DNA from: Chara braunii
Taxonomy: Eukaryota > Streptophyta > Charophyceae > Charales > Characeae
Length of the DNA: 36,046 nt
Direction: 5' to 3'
NCBI GenBank assembly: GCA_003427395.1
Contig: BFEA01000007.1
Span: 4,877,953-4,913,998 of the forward strand
A program made the translations under genes and the position numbers. How positions within the stretch are numbered: position 1 is the first letter of the stretch; each line of letters begins with the position of its first letter. Shown here in pieces: positions 21,661 through 31,817 of the stretch. A model generated the notes under the pieces. The model was not told the DNA's origin, did no database searches, and was given only the letters and a program-made list of their open reading frames with translations.

Positions 21661-23388
21661 GCCAGGCGGGAGAACTCTACTGAAGCCACATCCCAATGTG
21701 GTCCCATCGTCTCTTTTCGATTTTTTCATTTTCCCAAAGGTAATTGCTAAAGTTTGTACACGAAGATAACAGCCCACCAAACAACTGTACGGGCGGGATT
21801 TGGGGCAAGTGGTCACTTTGGAGCTAGTCACAGGAAGCACATGAAGACTTGCACGCTCTGGCCACTAAAGCCACAGCAGTTTGTCCTCTCGTGCAAGAGA
21901 GGTGCAGCACAGCCTCCGCCAGTTTGATCTTGTCCTATCTGGCAGAGGGTGCGCCCGTCTTGGGAAGGTTGCACCCACCTCTGCCCATCTCCCCGCACCT
22001 CCGCCTGTCTCTGGCCCCCTATCTGGACTCCCTTCTGCACATCTCCGCCTATACTTCTCCGTGCCTCCAAGTGGTTCCCCCACCCCTCTGCGCGCGGTCT
22101 CACATGGTTTCACTACCATCGTCCTCTTCACGCTAGCCAGCTATTCGAATGTATCTGCATTGTTAACCCAGGCTCGTACAAACGGGGCGATCCCATGTTA
22201 CGAACACACCCACACTGCAAAACCTTCCAGAAGCTGGATTTCTTGAGACGGAGCTGCCTTGTTCCACGGGGCCAATACAGACGGGTTGATTCCAAGTTGG
22301 TATTGCATCTGGACTGCAACACGCTCAAGATACAGATACTTTTGCACTGCTCCCCGGCGCTGATAGAATGGGGTGACGCAACATGTCGAGTGCACCTAGA
22401 GTTTCAGATACAGGTAGACTATGGGTGGGATGCTTGGTTTGCATGACAATGCATGTCGATATTTCCCCCCCCCCTCTGCGCCATAGCTGTCATGGCTGTC
22501 CGTGCTCCCCACCACAGCTGCTATTGCCGTCCACGGCCTCTGCAGGCGTCGTGTGCATGTGCTGAGGTGGTGCCATTGGCAGGGATGTGGCAGTCAAAAT
22601 TTTGACGTCGATAACACACTCATTGGAAGAAAGGGAATTTTTTTTTTTGGGGGGGAAATAGCGTTACATGCATGAGCATGTCCCGAAGTGGATGTGCGGT
22701 CTTTCCCATGCCATTGTCATGCCCATGCCTTACTCGCCGAATACCTCATATCCATCACACTTGGCTCGCTGTTTCAAGTAAATCTCATTTGATGCCAATT
22801 CTGACTTGCATTGTTCATCAAGGCTGCGGTCTCCCTGAGGCTCTCAACACCAAAATGAGGTTCTCTCCCTGGGGCCGTCGTAGCTGGGCCACGAAAACAA
22901 GTTTCCACAATTGCTGCAGCACAAGTGGCAGGATTTTCACTTCCCTTGGAAGTGTCACCTCGACCGTGTGGCGAGCCCGCTATTCACATTCAGTCGTGAA
23001 GGCCTGCTTGTCATTTTAGCGCTGAAAAACAAAACAGAAAAAGCACTTTTTTGGGTGGGGAGCTGTGTAATTAGGTGCACTTTGCACAGGTCCTAACTGG
23101 GTGGGCTGCGACGGTGTCCTTTCTGGATGGAGTCCGCCCCTGTGACCACATGGGTGCCCAAAGTCCCAAATTGAAACTTTAGGTGCTCGTCTGACTATGG
23201 CCTGAGTCATTCCTAAAAGTTAGGGCGGCTCGCCCCACGGCGGGCCTGGGCCTGGGCGGTGAAAGAATTTGTCCCACGCGTCAGGGTTGGAACTGGTGCC
23301 GCTTGGGACAAAGAGAATTCAGCCCGGCCTGGGGCGAGTCCCCTAATGTTTCAGAATGAATCATTTTGGTTTGCAAAAAAGAGGCTTA
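21661..23388. other. Non-coding DNA, no gene recognised
   Basis: Unique-looking mixed DNA. Several frames of 60-165 residues lie here on both strands, none with a recognised motif. It includes a C-run near 22466-22477, a T-run/G-run junction at about 22638-22655 and GC-rich words (GGGCCTGGGCCTGGGCGG) near 23244. Confidence 0.35.
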
Positions 23389-23560
23389 AATGTACGTGTG
23401 GTTGAAGCAAATCCCAGAGGGTTCTAGTGGGATGGTTTGGTTTTCTGGACAGACAAGACATGTTCTCGCATATATGATTACATCTTTTTTCATTCCAGGC
23501 CACACAAATTGTTGCAAAGTATTACCGTACGTTTTCCTCCAGCCAACCAGCGTCGTAGTG
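23389..23560 (-). pseudogene. Gypsy integrase zinc-domain fragment (second element)
   Basis: The minus strand encodes QQFVWPGMKKDVIIYARTCLVC followed by PENQ and PLEPSG in one frame. This is the C-terminal part of the HHCC domain: the WPGM motif and the Cys-x2-Cys pair (CLVC), with the residues preceding the catalytic core. The two His lie upstream and are not clearly present. It differs from the element at 5178-6408 and so comes from another Gypsy lineage. Neither flank shows more of this element. Confidence 0.75.
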
Positions 23561-23579
23561 TCTTCCCAGAGTCCTGACC

Positions 23580-23860
23580 GCTGGACACGTGGACCCCCCC
23601 GACGACCATTGAGGGTAAAATTACATATGCAGAACCCCCTTGAAACTCTGAGGGAACAGAAAAATGGGAGTCGGTGGGAAGGAAAGGGGAGAATCACAAC
23701 CAGGGAACAGAAAAATGGGAGTCGGTGGGAAGGAAAGGGGAGAATCACAACCACCGGACACATGAACCCCCCCAATGACCATTGCAGCTCAGAGATGAGA
23801 AAAATGGGAGACGCTGGGAAGGAAGAGGGGGAGAGAGCTGTGGGTAGGGAAGCAACCAAC
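23580..23860. repeat. Stuttered G/A-rich duplications, period 51 and about 175
   Basis: AGGGAACAGAAAAATGGG and the following bases to AATCACAACC occur at 23651 and exactly again at 23702. A third diverged copy lies near 23795. The flanking word TGRACCCCCCC…GACCATTG occurs at 23587 and 23763, so the 51-bp duplication is nested in a larger repeat of about 175 bp. Confidence 0.85.
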
Positions 23861-25050
23861 GGGGCAAGGGCGAGAATAGGGGGACGCTTCTGCTTCGGCC
23901 TACCGCTCAGGGCCCGATGCTGCGAAGCTAGTCAGCTCTCAGCAGCGGGAACAGAACCCCGGCCCCGATGCAGTGCACTACCTAGAGGACGACACGGGGA
24001 ATCAGGCCCTCGCGTAGCAGTTGGAAGTTGGAACCTCTTCCGGGGGACAGTTAGCCTGAAGCACAACATCGGCCAAACCCTGACTGAATGGTGCCCAGCT
24101 GGGATCCTCCCTGTCAGCAGCTACCCCTCGCAGGATGAGGAACAGCTGCAGACCGAGCCGCAACAGCTTCCTGAACTCCAGCAGGGCACGTGGCGGAAGC
24201 TGCCCGGTGCTGCTCAGGCGAGTGTAAGGGGGCTGAAGATGCAAGGAAAACAGGAACAGGCCCATCTCTCTCAGACCCCGCGGCTGCAACTACAGGTGAC
24301 GCCACACCGCACAGTCCCTCCCCCCCAACAGGGGGAACGCAGCACCGGGAGCAGCAACAAAGGCAGGCGGTGGCACAGCAAGATCCCCTCAGGATGCCTT
24401 TGGGCCAGAACCGATGGACGTGGAGTCTGCCCCCGAAACAGTTCGGACCCATCTGACAGGAACTGGAACCACAGAGGGAGAGGAGGGCATCCTGCCTCAG
24501 GACTGGCCAGTACACCAGAAACTGGTCGCAGTGGTGCACTGTCTTATTCTCAACGTGAAGCCAAATTACAGTCCCACTGGCGCATGAATTTTGGGATGCA
24601 ACATACGTGGAATTATTCTCAATGCTAGACAAAAGCGCTACACTGAAACAGGCTCTGGGACAGGGACCGTAGGCGGGAGCGAGCTGGGCAGAAGTGTGGT
24701 GTAAGTTTATCCTCATAGTGTATTCCGGATTCCGACGTCCTTCAGCAGCCGCCCCGCAGACAGGCGAAGCGGTGAAAAACGAGACCCTGACAATCTGCTG
24801 AACCAGGAACGACATGAAGATGGAACAACAACAACCCCCCTAGACCGAAGGACCGAACCCATAGCCTCCCCCTCAAGGGCAGGTGCAGGGGAGTGGATGT
24901 CATACTTGGGCTCCATCCTGGTAATACTTTGGCTCCATCATGGTAATACCAATTAGAAAGAAAGAAGGCAAGTGGGACGGGGGCTTATCGGCAGTATGTC
25001 ACAGGTGCGGGCTGGTAACGATGAATGGCTGGTCATCCTGCGCGGCTAAA
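23861..25050 (+). pseudogene. Possible LINE ORF1 remnant
   Basis: A plus frame is open to 24628, rich in Gln, Pro, Arg and Ser. Another frame (24190-24456) gives a Pro/Gln-rich stretch. CHRCG at about 24999-25013 could be the start of a CCHC knuckle but the required spacing of later His and Cys is not intact. The position, just upstream of the endonuclease, fits ORF1. No homologous domain is recognised beyond that. Confidence 0.35.
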
Positions 25051-25559
25051 CTAGAAAACGTGACCTCCCTGGCTTCTGCCTCAATCTTGCAAACACAGAC
25101 GACTTAGTTTCTAGCCAAGCGGTTTGACCCTGGAGCACAAGCCACACACGTGGTCACAACAGGGCCGGTCTGAATGGCCCAAAGGGACATTTTCGTGCAA
25201 TTTGACACTGGGAAGGAGGCGGGCCTGAAGTGGTTTTCTCACGATGACCTACTGGGACTATAGGTTGTCAAGGTCAGACCTAGCTAGGAATGGACGAAGG
25301 AAGAGGTTAGGGCATGCCTGCGAGGCCAAGGGGAGATGAGTCTCAGACCTGGCCACAAAGTGTGGTCCCACCTGTGATGCTTGAGCAAGCTAACAGGGGA
25401 ACAAATAAATAAACTAAGAACAGATGGTTCGGTGAACGCAGTGTACAGAAAAGACAGATTACGGAACGAGCGCAGGCGCGCAGCGGACTTTGCGTTCCCT
25501 CAATATAAACGGTCTGGTTACAGCAGGACCAGACAGACGGCAAGCAACCTGGGAACTGA

Positions 25560-26060
25560 TGAGGGGAGAGGGGGGTATGAGTTGGCCAAACCTGGTCTGT
25601 ATCCAGGAGACCCATCTCATGGATACGCCGAAACACAGCTAAATACACAAATCGATCTGGACACGCACAGCCTTCCGGACGCCGGCCTTGAAACCAGGCA
25701 GTGCAAAATATCTGGACACACTGAGCCTTCTAGACGCCAGCCTTGAAATCAGGCAGTGCAAAATCTCAGTGGGCCCCAATTCACTGGGTGGTGGAGTTGG
25801 GGGAGATGGGTCTCACTCCTGGCCATGCTGGAGTTGTGGGCCGTTTGTACTTTGGGTGTTTATGCCCCCAACACAGCTGGGGAGATGAGTACTTTTTGAG
25901 GGCATCAAGGCCCACATCCCCGCCGGGCTACTGGTGATCACTGCCAAGGACTTAAATGTGGCCCTATACAAATGGGTGGACAGATGGAGGATCCCCCCCC
26001 TCCCCCCCCCTTGCTTACATAGAGGATGAGAGACTCGTCGAGGATATCTGCCTATCGCTC
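25560..26060 (+). pseudogene. LINE apurinic endonuclease domain, frameshifted
   Basis: PNLVCIQETHLMD is encoded at 25586-25624; the QETH motif carries the metal-binding Glu of exonuclease-endonuclease-phosphatase domains. GVYAPNTAGEMSTF is encoded near 25854-25896 in another frame, just before a TGA; this is the GVYAPN motif of the same domain. A 55-bp tandem duplication (25670/25725) lies between them and disturbs the spacing. The catalytic His near the C-terminus was not found. Confidence 0.75.
25670..25779. repeat. 55-bp tandem duplication in the LINE remnant
   Basis: GCCTTCCGGACGCCGGCC at 25670 recurs as GCCTTCTAGACGCCAGCC at 25725, followed by TTGAAA, CAGGCAGTGCAAAAT in both. The copies are diverged by several bases, so this duplication is older than the others. 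Confidence 0.85.
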
Positions 26061-27069
26061 TGGATATATATGACACATTCCGAAGACTGAACCCTGACAC
26101 TCACTATTACCCTTGCCTTGGTAACACGGGCTCCGAACGACAGTCAAAGTTTCGCATCAACTTTATTTTGATTTCAAAAGACCTACAATGCTTGTTGCTC
26201 TTAGCAGTCATCTAACCCACATTTCGTATAAGGGATTCTATCATAAAATGGGCACCGTCTCATTGCATTCTTTAGAAAAGCTAGCCAGTACTAAATACCC
26301 TGCTGCTCCTGACAGGATCGTTCCAAACATCCATCCGGGGCACTTGGACATTCTAGGCCAAAAGAACAAATGCATGATCAAATAGACTGGTTCAACAATG
26401 AACTTTTTTCCTCAACAAAAATGCAAAGAACACTCTACACAACTTGCAGCCAAACGACACAGTGTAGAAATAGAACTTCAGCGTCAAATTCATCAACTAG
26501 AACAGAGAGAGCAGTTACCCGTCCACTCCAACATACTTGTCTCATAGTTGACCAGTTACCCGTCCACTCCAACAACCCTCACAAATGACCAGTTACCCGT
26601 CCACTCGAACAACCCTCACAAATGACCAGTCTCATAGTTTTCCTTGTAGTTGTTGATGTGAGCAATTACATAATCCAACAACCCAATGACCAGTTACCCG
26701 TCCACTCCAACGTACTTGTCTCACATCAACAACTATAAACCTTCACCACGCAACGATAGCGGGACATGTTGATCCAGGGCAAGTTGACCAGACACTTGAT
26801 AGAAGGCGCAATGGACGTGAGATTCTTCGGCATGGGCAGTGCCCGGGCAAAGAGAACATGGCTCAAAGCGCTATATGACCCGCAGCAGGGGCAGAAGGTG
26901 GTAGGGATATCCACCGCTCACTGCCGACAGATATCGAGGACATTCTGTAAGCACCTTTTCACCTCCAGATGTTCGCAGCGCAGCGTGAAGACAAGGCAGG
27001 AGGAGATTGGCTAAAGACACGATTAGAGATGCCGAGAGCCAAACAAGAAACCTGGACATTCTGCCCTTA
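26061..27069 (+). pseudogene. LINE linker between endonuclease and RT
   Basis: Plus-strand frames of 62-82 residues cover the region (for example 26766-27014, with Gly-Lys-Leu-Thr at its start and Lys/Arg-rich helix). No motif is diagnostic. The placement between EN and RT is what supports it. A short-repeat cluster at 26512-26720 interrupts it. Confidence 0.4.
26512..26720. repeat. Four scattered copies of a 20-bp word
   Basis: CAGTTACCCGTCCACTCC-AAC occurs at 26512, 26552, 26590 (one change) and 26691. ACAACCCTCACAAATGACC and ACTTGTCTCA accompany some copies. Spacing is 40, 38 and 101 bp, an irregular local shuffle. Confidence 0.85.
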
Positions 27070-27870
27070 TGCAAATGGCGGACGAAAAGACACCGGGATT
27101 GGACGGCCTCCCCAATGAGTTTTGAGAATCTTTCTGAAGCCCCATGAATCAGAGTCGCTAGGGTACAACCAGGAGGTGTGGGGATGGGACAGATAGGACA
27201 ACTGGTGGGGCAGGGGGTCCTCATCATGCTCCACAAGAAAGGAGACAAAACAGATGTACAGAATTAGCGAGGACAAAACAGATGTACAGAATTAGCGAGG
27301 ACCCATCACCCTCCTAACAATGGTGTACAAGATGCTAGGGAAAGCCCTGACAAACTGTCTGATCCCGTTCTTGGACGACATTATCCACCCCACTCAAACG
27401 GGTTTGGTCAAAGGAAGACAAATCCAAGACAACATCTTGTTGGCCAGCGAGCTGCTGAAATTAATGCGAACTTCATTTTCATTGACTTCGAGAAGGCCCA
27501 CGATCACATAGACTGGCTTTTCTTTGACAAATGCATGGAGAAGATGAATTTGTTGTCCGCATTTTCGGTGACGGGTAGAGATTCTTCCCCATAACGGCAC
27601 CACAAGAGTGGAAGTGAACGGTATGCCTGCAAAGGTCAGTGCGACAAGAGGACCCATTGACACCCCTTCTTATTCATCATAGTGATCGAGGCACTAGCGC
27701 ACAAAGACATTTGAAAACTCCAGATGTCCTCCATCTCAGAGAAGGTCATCCCAATCTGCTCACTTTCATGGATGGCCTCATAATGATGATGGACGCCTCA
27801 CACGAAAACATGAAGGAAATACGGAGACAGGTGGATCGGTTCACTGCCCACTTACTAGGGGAACAAGATG
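27070..27870 (+). pseudogene. LINE reverse transcriptase domain, inactive
   Basis: In order on plus: DEKTPGLDGLPNEF (about 27075-27116), LHKKGDKTDVQN (27231-27266), ITLLTMVYKMLGKAL (from 27308), DDIIHPTQTGLVKGRQIQDN (from 27374), FIDFEKAHDHIDW (27481-27520), RQEDPLTPLL (27642-27671), and FMDGLIMMMDA (27765-27797) in the position of the catalytic FADD box. The second Asp is Gly (GGC, 27774-27776) and the Ala is Met, so it could not polymerise. Frame changes separate most motifs. The motif set is that of plant non-LTR RT, not Gypsy RT. Confidence 0.85.
27244..27299. repeat. Exact 28-bp tandem duplication in LINE RT
   Basis: GACAAAACAGATGTACAG and the following ten bases occur at 27244 and 27272 without a difference. 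It duplicates the DKTDVQN motif of the RT and shifts the frame. Confidence 0.95.
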
Positions 27871-28900
27871 TTTAGGTGGGAACAAGATGTTTTGGTGGTG
27901 GATTCATCACCGACTTACACCAAGGAGTCCGCCCACCCGAACAACCCCACTCTACTAATTGGGAAAGCTCTGACAATATGGGCCCTACGCAAAGAGGGCA
28001 TTGAAACAATAGTTGACTGTGCTTCTATAGAGAGAGAACAACGATTGGCTTAAAACTTGATCATTTAGCCACAAAATAAGGGGTGTGTGGGGATACTAGA
28101 CCTGACACTCCAAGTCACTGCCATCTTTATTCAGTGGGTAAAATGGTTGATACTCGTGCCCAAAATCCTGACGGTCCTTGGGGTTGAAGCAAGCACCAGA
28201 CAGGCCCTCGAGACCCTGCTACAAGTAGATCCCTTGACCAGGCTGGAGGACCGCAACTGGACCATCCCACAACGCACCGGACAGATCGGCCGAAACGGTA
28301 GGGGAGCAGCAAAAAGAGACTGGAAAGAAACTTTTGCACATTGACCCTATCAGTCTGGTGAGACTGGAAAGAAACTTTTGCACATTGACCCTATCAGTCT
28401 GGTGGCAACTCTCACTCGCTACCAAAACATCACTAGGCAAGTGGGAGGAGGTCATCATGCAACCCATGTTTGCCAATAGAAAGATCACAAATGTAAACGG
28501 TCAGGTGTTCTATAGTTTAACATTTCCGTGGAACAGCTGGACAAAACGCGGGGTGCTCATAATAAGGTACATGTGAGACTAAAATAAGAGAGATTGGAGA
28601 CAAGCAACAACTGAAACATTTTCGGAATCTAGGAAAGTAGATCACCTGCTCCATATTGATGCACTGGGTGTACCTTACAAAAGGGACTGAGGCTCCAGGA
28701 ATGCGATTGGGTGGCAACCTGAGGCGAGCTAGAGAGGGTAGGAAGCATGCTGGAGGTGAGGTGGACCACCGTCTTCACTTGAATATAACCCCCGGTCATA
28801 ATAGCCGTATTTGGGGCCACTTTCTGTCCAGATGCAGTGATAATGATTGGGCGGTCTATTCGGGTGAAGACGGTAGCCGATGACATTTCTTGTATGCTAT
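27871..28900 (+). pseudogene. LINE ORF2 C-terminal region remnant
   Basis: GCVGILDLTLQ followed by FIQWVKWL is encoded at about 28083-28156, resembling the GGLGIPDL-type block downstream of plant LINE RT domains. Further frames (28334-28576) show NGQVFYSLTFPWNSW and GVLIIRY, plausible for the distal part. A 44-bp tandem duplication lies at 28316-28403. No CCHC motif or polyA tail marking the 3' end was found. Confidence 0.5.
28316..28403. repeat. Exact 44-bp tandem duplication
   Basis: GAGACTGGAAAGAAACTT and following bases to CAGTCTGGT occur at 28316 and 28360 with no difference seen. Confidence 0.93.
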
Positions 28901-29196
28901 AGCATAGGGGGTACACGCGTTTATGCCCAAATCGAACCCGTACGTGAACCGTTATGTAGGGCGTTGATTCCCCATGCCCAACTCTAGGTCAGTCGAGTAG
29001 GACACTCAAACTTCACTATGTGATACACAATCAAAAGTAATATTAACCTAAATCACCCATGTGTGTCTAAATCCTTTATGAATATTTTGACTGATAGTTT
29101 ATATCACACGCGAGCTACAGGGCACAGCTCGTACGAAAACGTATAAGAAGGATGTTAGAGCGAGCGAGGCCATAACAGATAATAACACATGCTCAC
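28901..29196. other. Non-coding spacer
   Basis: Mixed to AT-rich DNA. No gene or repeat was recognised in it. Confidence 0.35.
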
Positions 29197-29470
29197 CTAG
29201 GCTACCAGCCAGGCCGCCCGGGTCCCGGGTGGCCAGCCCGTGCAAGGACCAGAGAAGGTCCTAAAAAAAAAAAAAAAAAAAAAGACCTCCACAAAATCCG
29301 AACAAAAACTATGTTATGCAGAAAAATAAATTAACCAACTTTTGCCTCAGGGTCACATCGAAATTCTTTACTAAATTAAAAAAAAAAAAAAACATATATT
29401 TTTTATTTTATTTTTTAATTTGTTTTTTGCCCGGATGGGCAAGTGACCCCGGGCCATTCTCGTAGCCTAG
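29197..29470 (+). mobile_element. hAT-like MITE with exact 8-bp target duplication
   Basis: This is the clearest member of the family: CTAGGCTAC at 29197-29205 and GTAGCCTAG at 29462-29470 are exact 9-bp terminal inverted repeats, flanked by ATGCTCAC at 29189-29196 and 29471-29478. The duplication fits the hAT pattern nTnnnnAn. Inside: GGCCGCCCGGGTCC, the hairpin AAGGACCAGAGAAGGTCCT, an A-run, the shared core (ATGTTATGCAGAAAAAT … TTTGCCTCAGGGTCACATC … AAATTCTTTAC) and an AT-rich tail. No coding potential. Length 274 bp. Confidence 0.85.
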
Positions 29471-29596
29471 ATGCTCACACAATTAGTCCTCGTGACGATG
29501 CTTCATGCGATACTTGTAATCATGCAACTCTTCATGGGTTTCATTGCCGTACAGGAGACTCTACTGCCGATTAATACATGTCTCTAGGGGTTTAAT

Positions 29597-29787
29597 CCCG
29601 TGACATGGAACAACTGAAGAACAAGCGATTCAGCCTCCAAGACGATTCTTACTATCGGGCAGACCGTAACAGTTGGTGAGGCTCGGGTGTCNCCCGTGAC
29701 ATGGAACAACTGAAGAACAAGCGATTCAGCCTCCAAGACGATTCTTACTATCGGGCAGACCGTAACAGTTGGTGAGGCTCGGGTGTC
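29597..29787. repeat. Exact 95-bp direct duplication joined by a single N
   Basis: CCCGTGACATGGAACAAC at 29597 starts a 95-bp block that ends GCTCGGGTGTC at 29691; N is at 29692; the same block runs 29693-29787 with no difference seen. An exact copy joined by one N is the signature of an unmerged overlap between contigs, not a biological duplication. Confidence 0.9.
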
Positions 29788-31048
29788 CTTCGTATCGACG
29801 GTGACCCAATGTGGTGGACAAGGATCCCGAATCCGGTCCCTAACCTAACGCCGAATAAGGCAAATAAACAACAATCATTCCTTCGCAAGCATCAATTCAT
29901 TCCCGCATCAACATACTAAACTACCAGACTAAAGTATACAAATGAAGAAACATAAGTTACATAATAAGTTAGCATCAAGATACATTAAAAAAAAAATAAG
30001 CAGAACAAGTTCGTTTATAAAAAGAAGAAATTGAGCTCTGTGTGCAAGAGTCATTTCAATGTTTGTATTTGACTTGTTCCTTATCAACCTTTTAAGATCA
30101 AAGGGCATCTAGTCAAGGGATAATCACTTGATGCGCGTTTAACTTTTTTAAAGCCTAAAAAATGGTCATTACTTGACATGTGTTTGACTTTCAAAAACCA
30201 CATAAATATTTTGTTAGGGGGCCATCATCTGATGCACACATAACCCCGAAATTTTAAGAAACATAGCACTTAGACCGGTCCCTCACTAGTTCTAGTCCAG
30301 GCTTGAAATCTCATGCCACCACAAAGAATGCATCAAAATATATTTCATTTAAAAAAAAATAAGCACACTCTATTGGATAGTCGAAAAATGTCACTTCGGT
30401 TAGTTAGGGTCGGGTTTTTAAGGGAGTGTCAACTGGCAGACAAAGGCGGGTCGAGTCACACGGTTTTCAAGCATCAACTTTGAATGCGCGCAGAAGAATT
30501 GTAAAAAAACCTGAAAATTAGAGACCTTGTAGATTACATCGTGATATTTCCAGGAAAAATATCAAAACAATGAAAAACAAAATTGTTTGGACAGTGAAAG
30601 AAATGCCTCGCCAAGCCGTCAATTTAAACTGAATGCAAGTTGAGTGGCAAAAATGGAAAAGGAGACAAATCAGCGCGGCATTTATTTCACGGTCTCAATT
30701 TTCACGAAATTGGGCATCAAAATACATCCAAGAATTAAAAAAAAAAGAAAACAAATTGAGGCAGATGAGATGGATTCGCGTCCTTAGACCATTAATGGTC
30801 TAACGTGGTCAACACAAAACAAATGCTAAAAAATACTGTGCTTTCCTGGAAGATTTCGTGAAAATAGTAAAAAATATCAATTTTAACGAAATGCCTATTG
30901 CTTTATGACTTGTGGGCCAACAGGAAAAGTACCCCAATTTTAGGGATTTTCATGCTCGTAAGAATACGTGAAAACATCTGGAAATTGGAGCGATTGTCGA
31001 TTTCGTCATGCTCTTTCCAAAAAAAATAAATTAAATAATAATAATAAT
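29788..31048. other. AT-rich non-coding DNA with weak repeats
   Basis: The word GCATCAARATA followed by an A-run occurs at 29972, 30330 and 30714 (spacing 358 and 384). A degenerate motif (CACTTGATGCGCGTTTAAC / ACTTGACATGTGTTTGAC / ATCTGATGCACACATAAC) occurs three times at about 50-bp spacing between 30124 and 30245. No frame of useful length exists. The sequence may be old transposon debris. Confidence 0.4.
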
Positions 31049-31056
31049 GCTTCAAC

Positions 31057-31239
31057 CTCGGTTACCGAAGTGGTTCGGGGTCATTAACCCAGCTGGGCCA
31101 AAAAAATATAAATAAATAAATAAATAAATCAATAATATTTTTAACTTTATTTTTTTATTGTAAATATGGTAAAGAATTTCGATGTGACCCCGAGGCAAAA
31201 GTTGTTCAGTTTTTTTTCTGTATAACATAGTTTTTTTTT

Positions 31240-31275
<36 letters not shown>

Positions 31276-31352
31276 AGGACCTTCCCTGGTCCTTGCACGA
31301 CCGAGCCGTCCGCGGAAATAGGGTGACCTAGGCGGCCCGGCTGGTAGCCTAG
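31057..31352 (-). mobile_element. hAT-like MITE, inverted orientation, 8-bp target duplication
   Basis: Bounded by GCTTCAAC (31049-31056) and GTTTCAAC (31353-31360), 7/8 identical and fitting nTnnnnAn. The right end, read inward, is CTAGGCTACCAGCC, matching the 29197 copy; the left is CTCGGTTACC (8/10). It contains the shared core in reverse (GGTAAAGAATTTCGATGTG … GAGGCAAAAGTTGTTCAG), a T-run of about 28 and the hairpin AGGACCTTCCCTGGTCC. Length 296 bp. Confidence 0.82.
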
Positions 31353-31550
31353 GTTTCAACCGTAAAATTAGTTGTGGAGGACACAATTTTAATTTTTGCC
31401 GCTCTGTCGGTTCTCCATATTGTGCTACAGGTAGCTCTATGGACCTGTGTTTTCGGTCCTCCCTAATTTTCGATGTTGGGGGGAGTTGTGGTTTAAATCC
31501 TAAATGAAATCAGAATTAAATGTATATTTTATAATATGTTATGATATATA
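31353..31550. other. Non-coding spacer between MITEs
   Basis: AT-rich mixed DNA with nothing recognised. It ends in an ATATATATA stretch next to the following MITE copy. Confidence 0.35.
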
Positions 31551-31817
31551 TAGGCTACCAGCCGGGCCGTCCGGGTTACCCTATTTTCTCGGGCGGCCCG
31601 ACCGTATAAGGACTAGGGAAGGTACTACCAAAGAAAAAAAACAAAAAAAGCCCGGAAAAACTCAATGTTATGCAGAAGTATAAACTAAACAACTTTTGCC
31701 TCAGCGTCACATCGAAATTCTTTACCAAATTTAAAATAAGATTTTAAGTTAAAAAATAATTGTTATTTTTTTTTCTTTTTTATTTCTTTTTGGTCCGGCC
31801 GGGCAAGTGGACCCGGA
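31551..31817 (+). mobile_element. hAT-like MITE, 3' end replaced by another element
   Basis: TAGGCTACCAGCCGGGCC at the left end, GGGCGGCCCG, the hairpin AAGGACTAGGGAAGGTA, and the core (ATGTTATGCAGAAG … TTTGCCTCAGCGTCACATC … AAATTCTTTACCAAAT) follow the usual order. Where the right terminus should be (after CCGGGCAAGTGGACCCGG) the sequence continues directly as the GTTCGG family (ATGGGACCCCTTGGGGATG). This is a fusion or nested insertion. Confidence 0.72.

Larger units (their letters stand above)
23861..28900 (+). mobile_element. Degraded LINE-type non-LTR retrotransposon
   Basis: Motifs of a single plant-type LINE ORF2 appear in order on the plus strand across many frames: endonuclease CIQETH near 25600 and GVYAPNTAGEM near 25857, then RT motifs from 27070 to 27850 and a C-terminal GILDLTLQ block near 28090. 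The upstream part (about 23860-25050) has Gln/Pro-rich open frames and one CHRCG near 25000, where an ORF1 with zinc knuckles would be expected, but that part is not firmly recognised. The element has frameshifts, stops and several small tandem duplications. Neither end can be defined. Confidence 0.7.
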
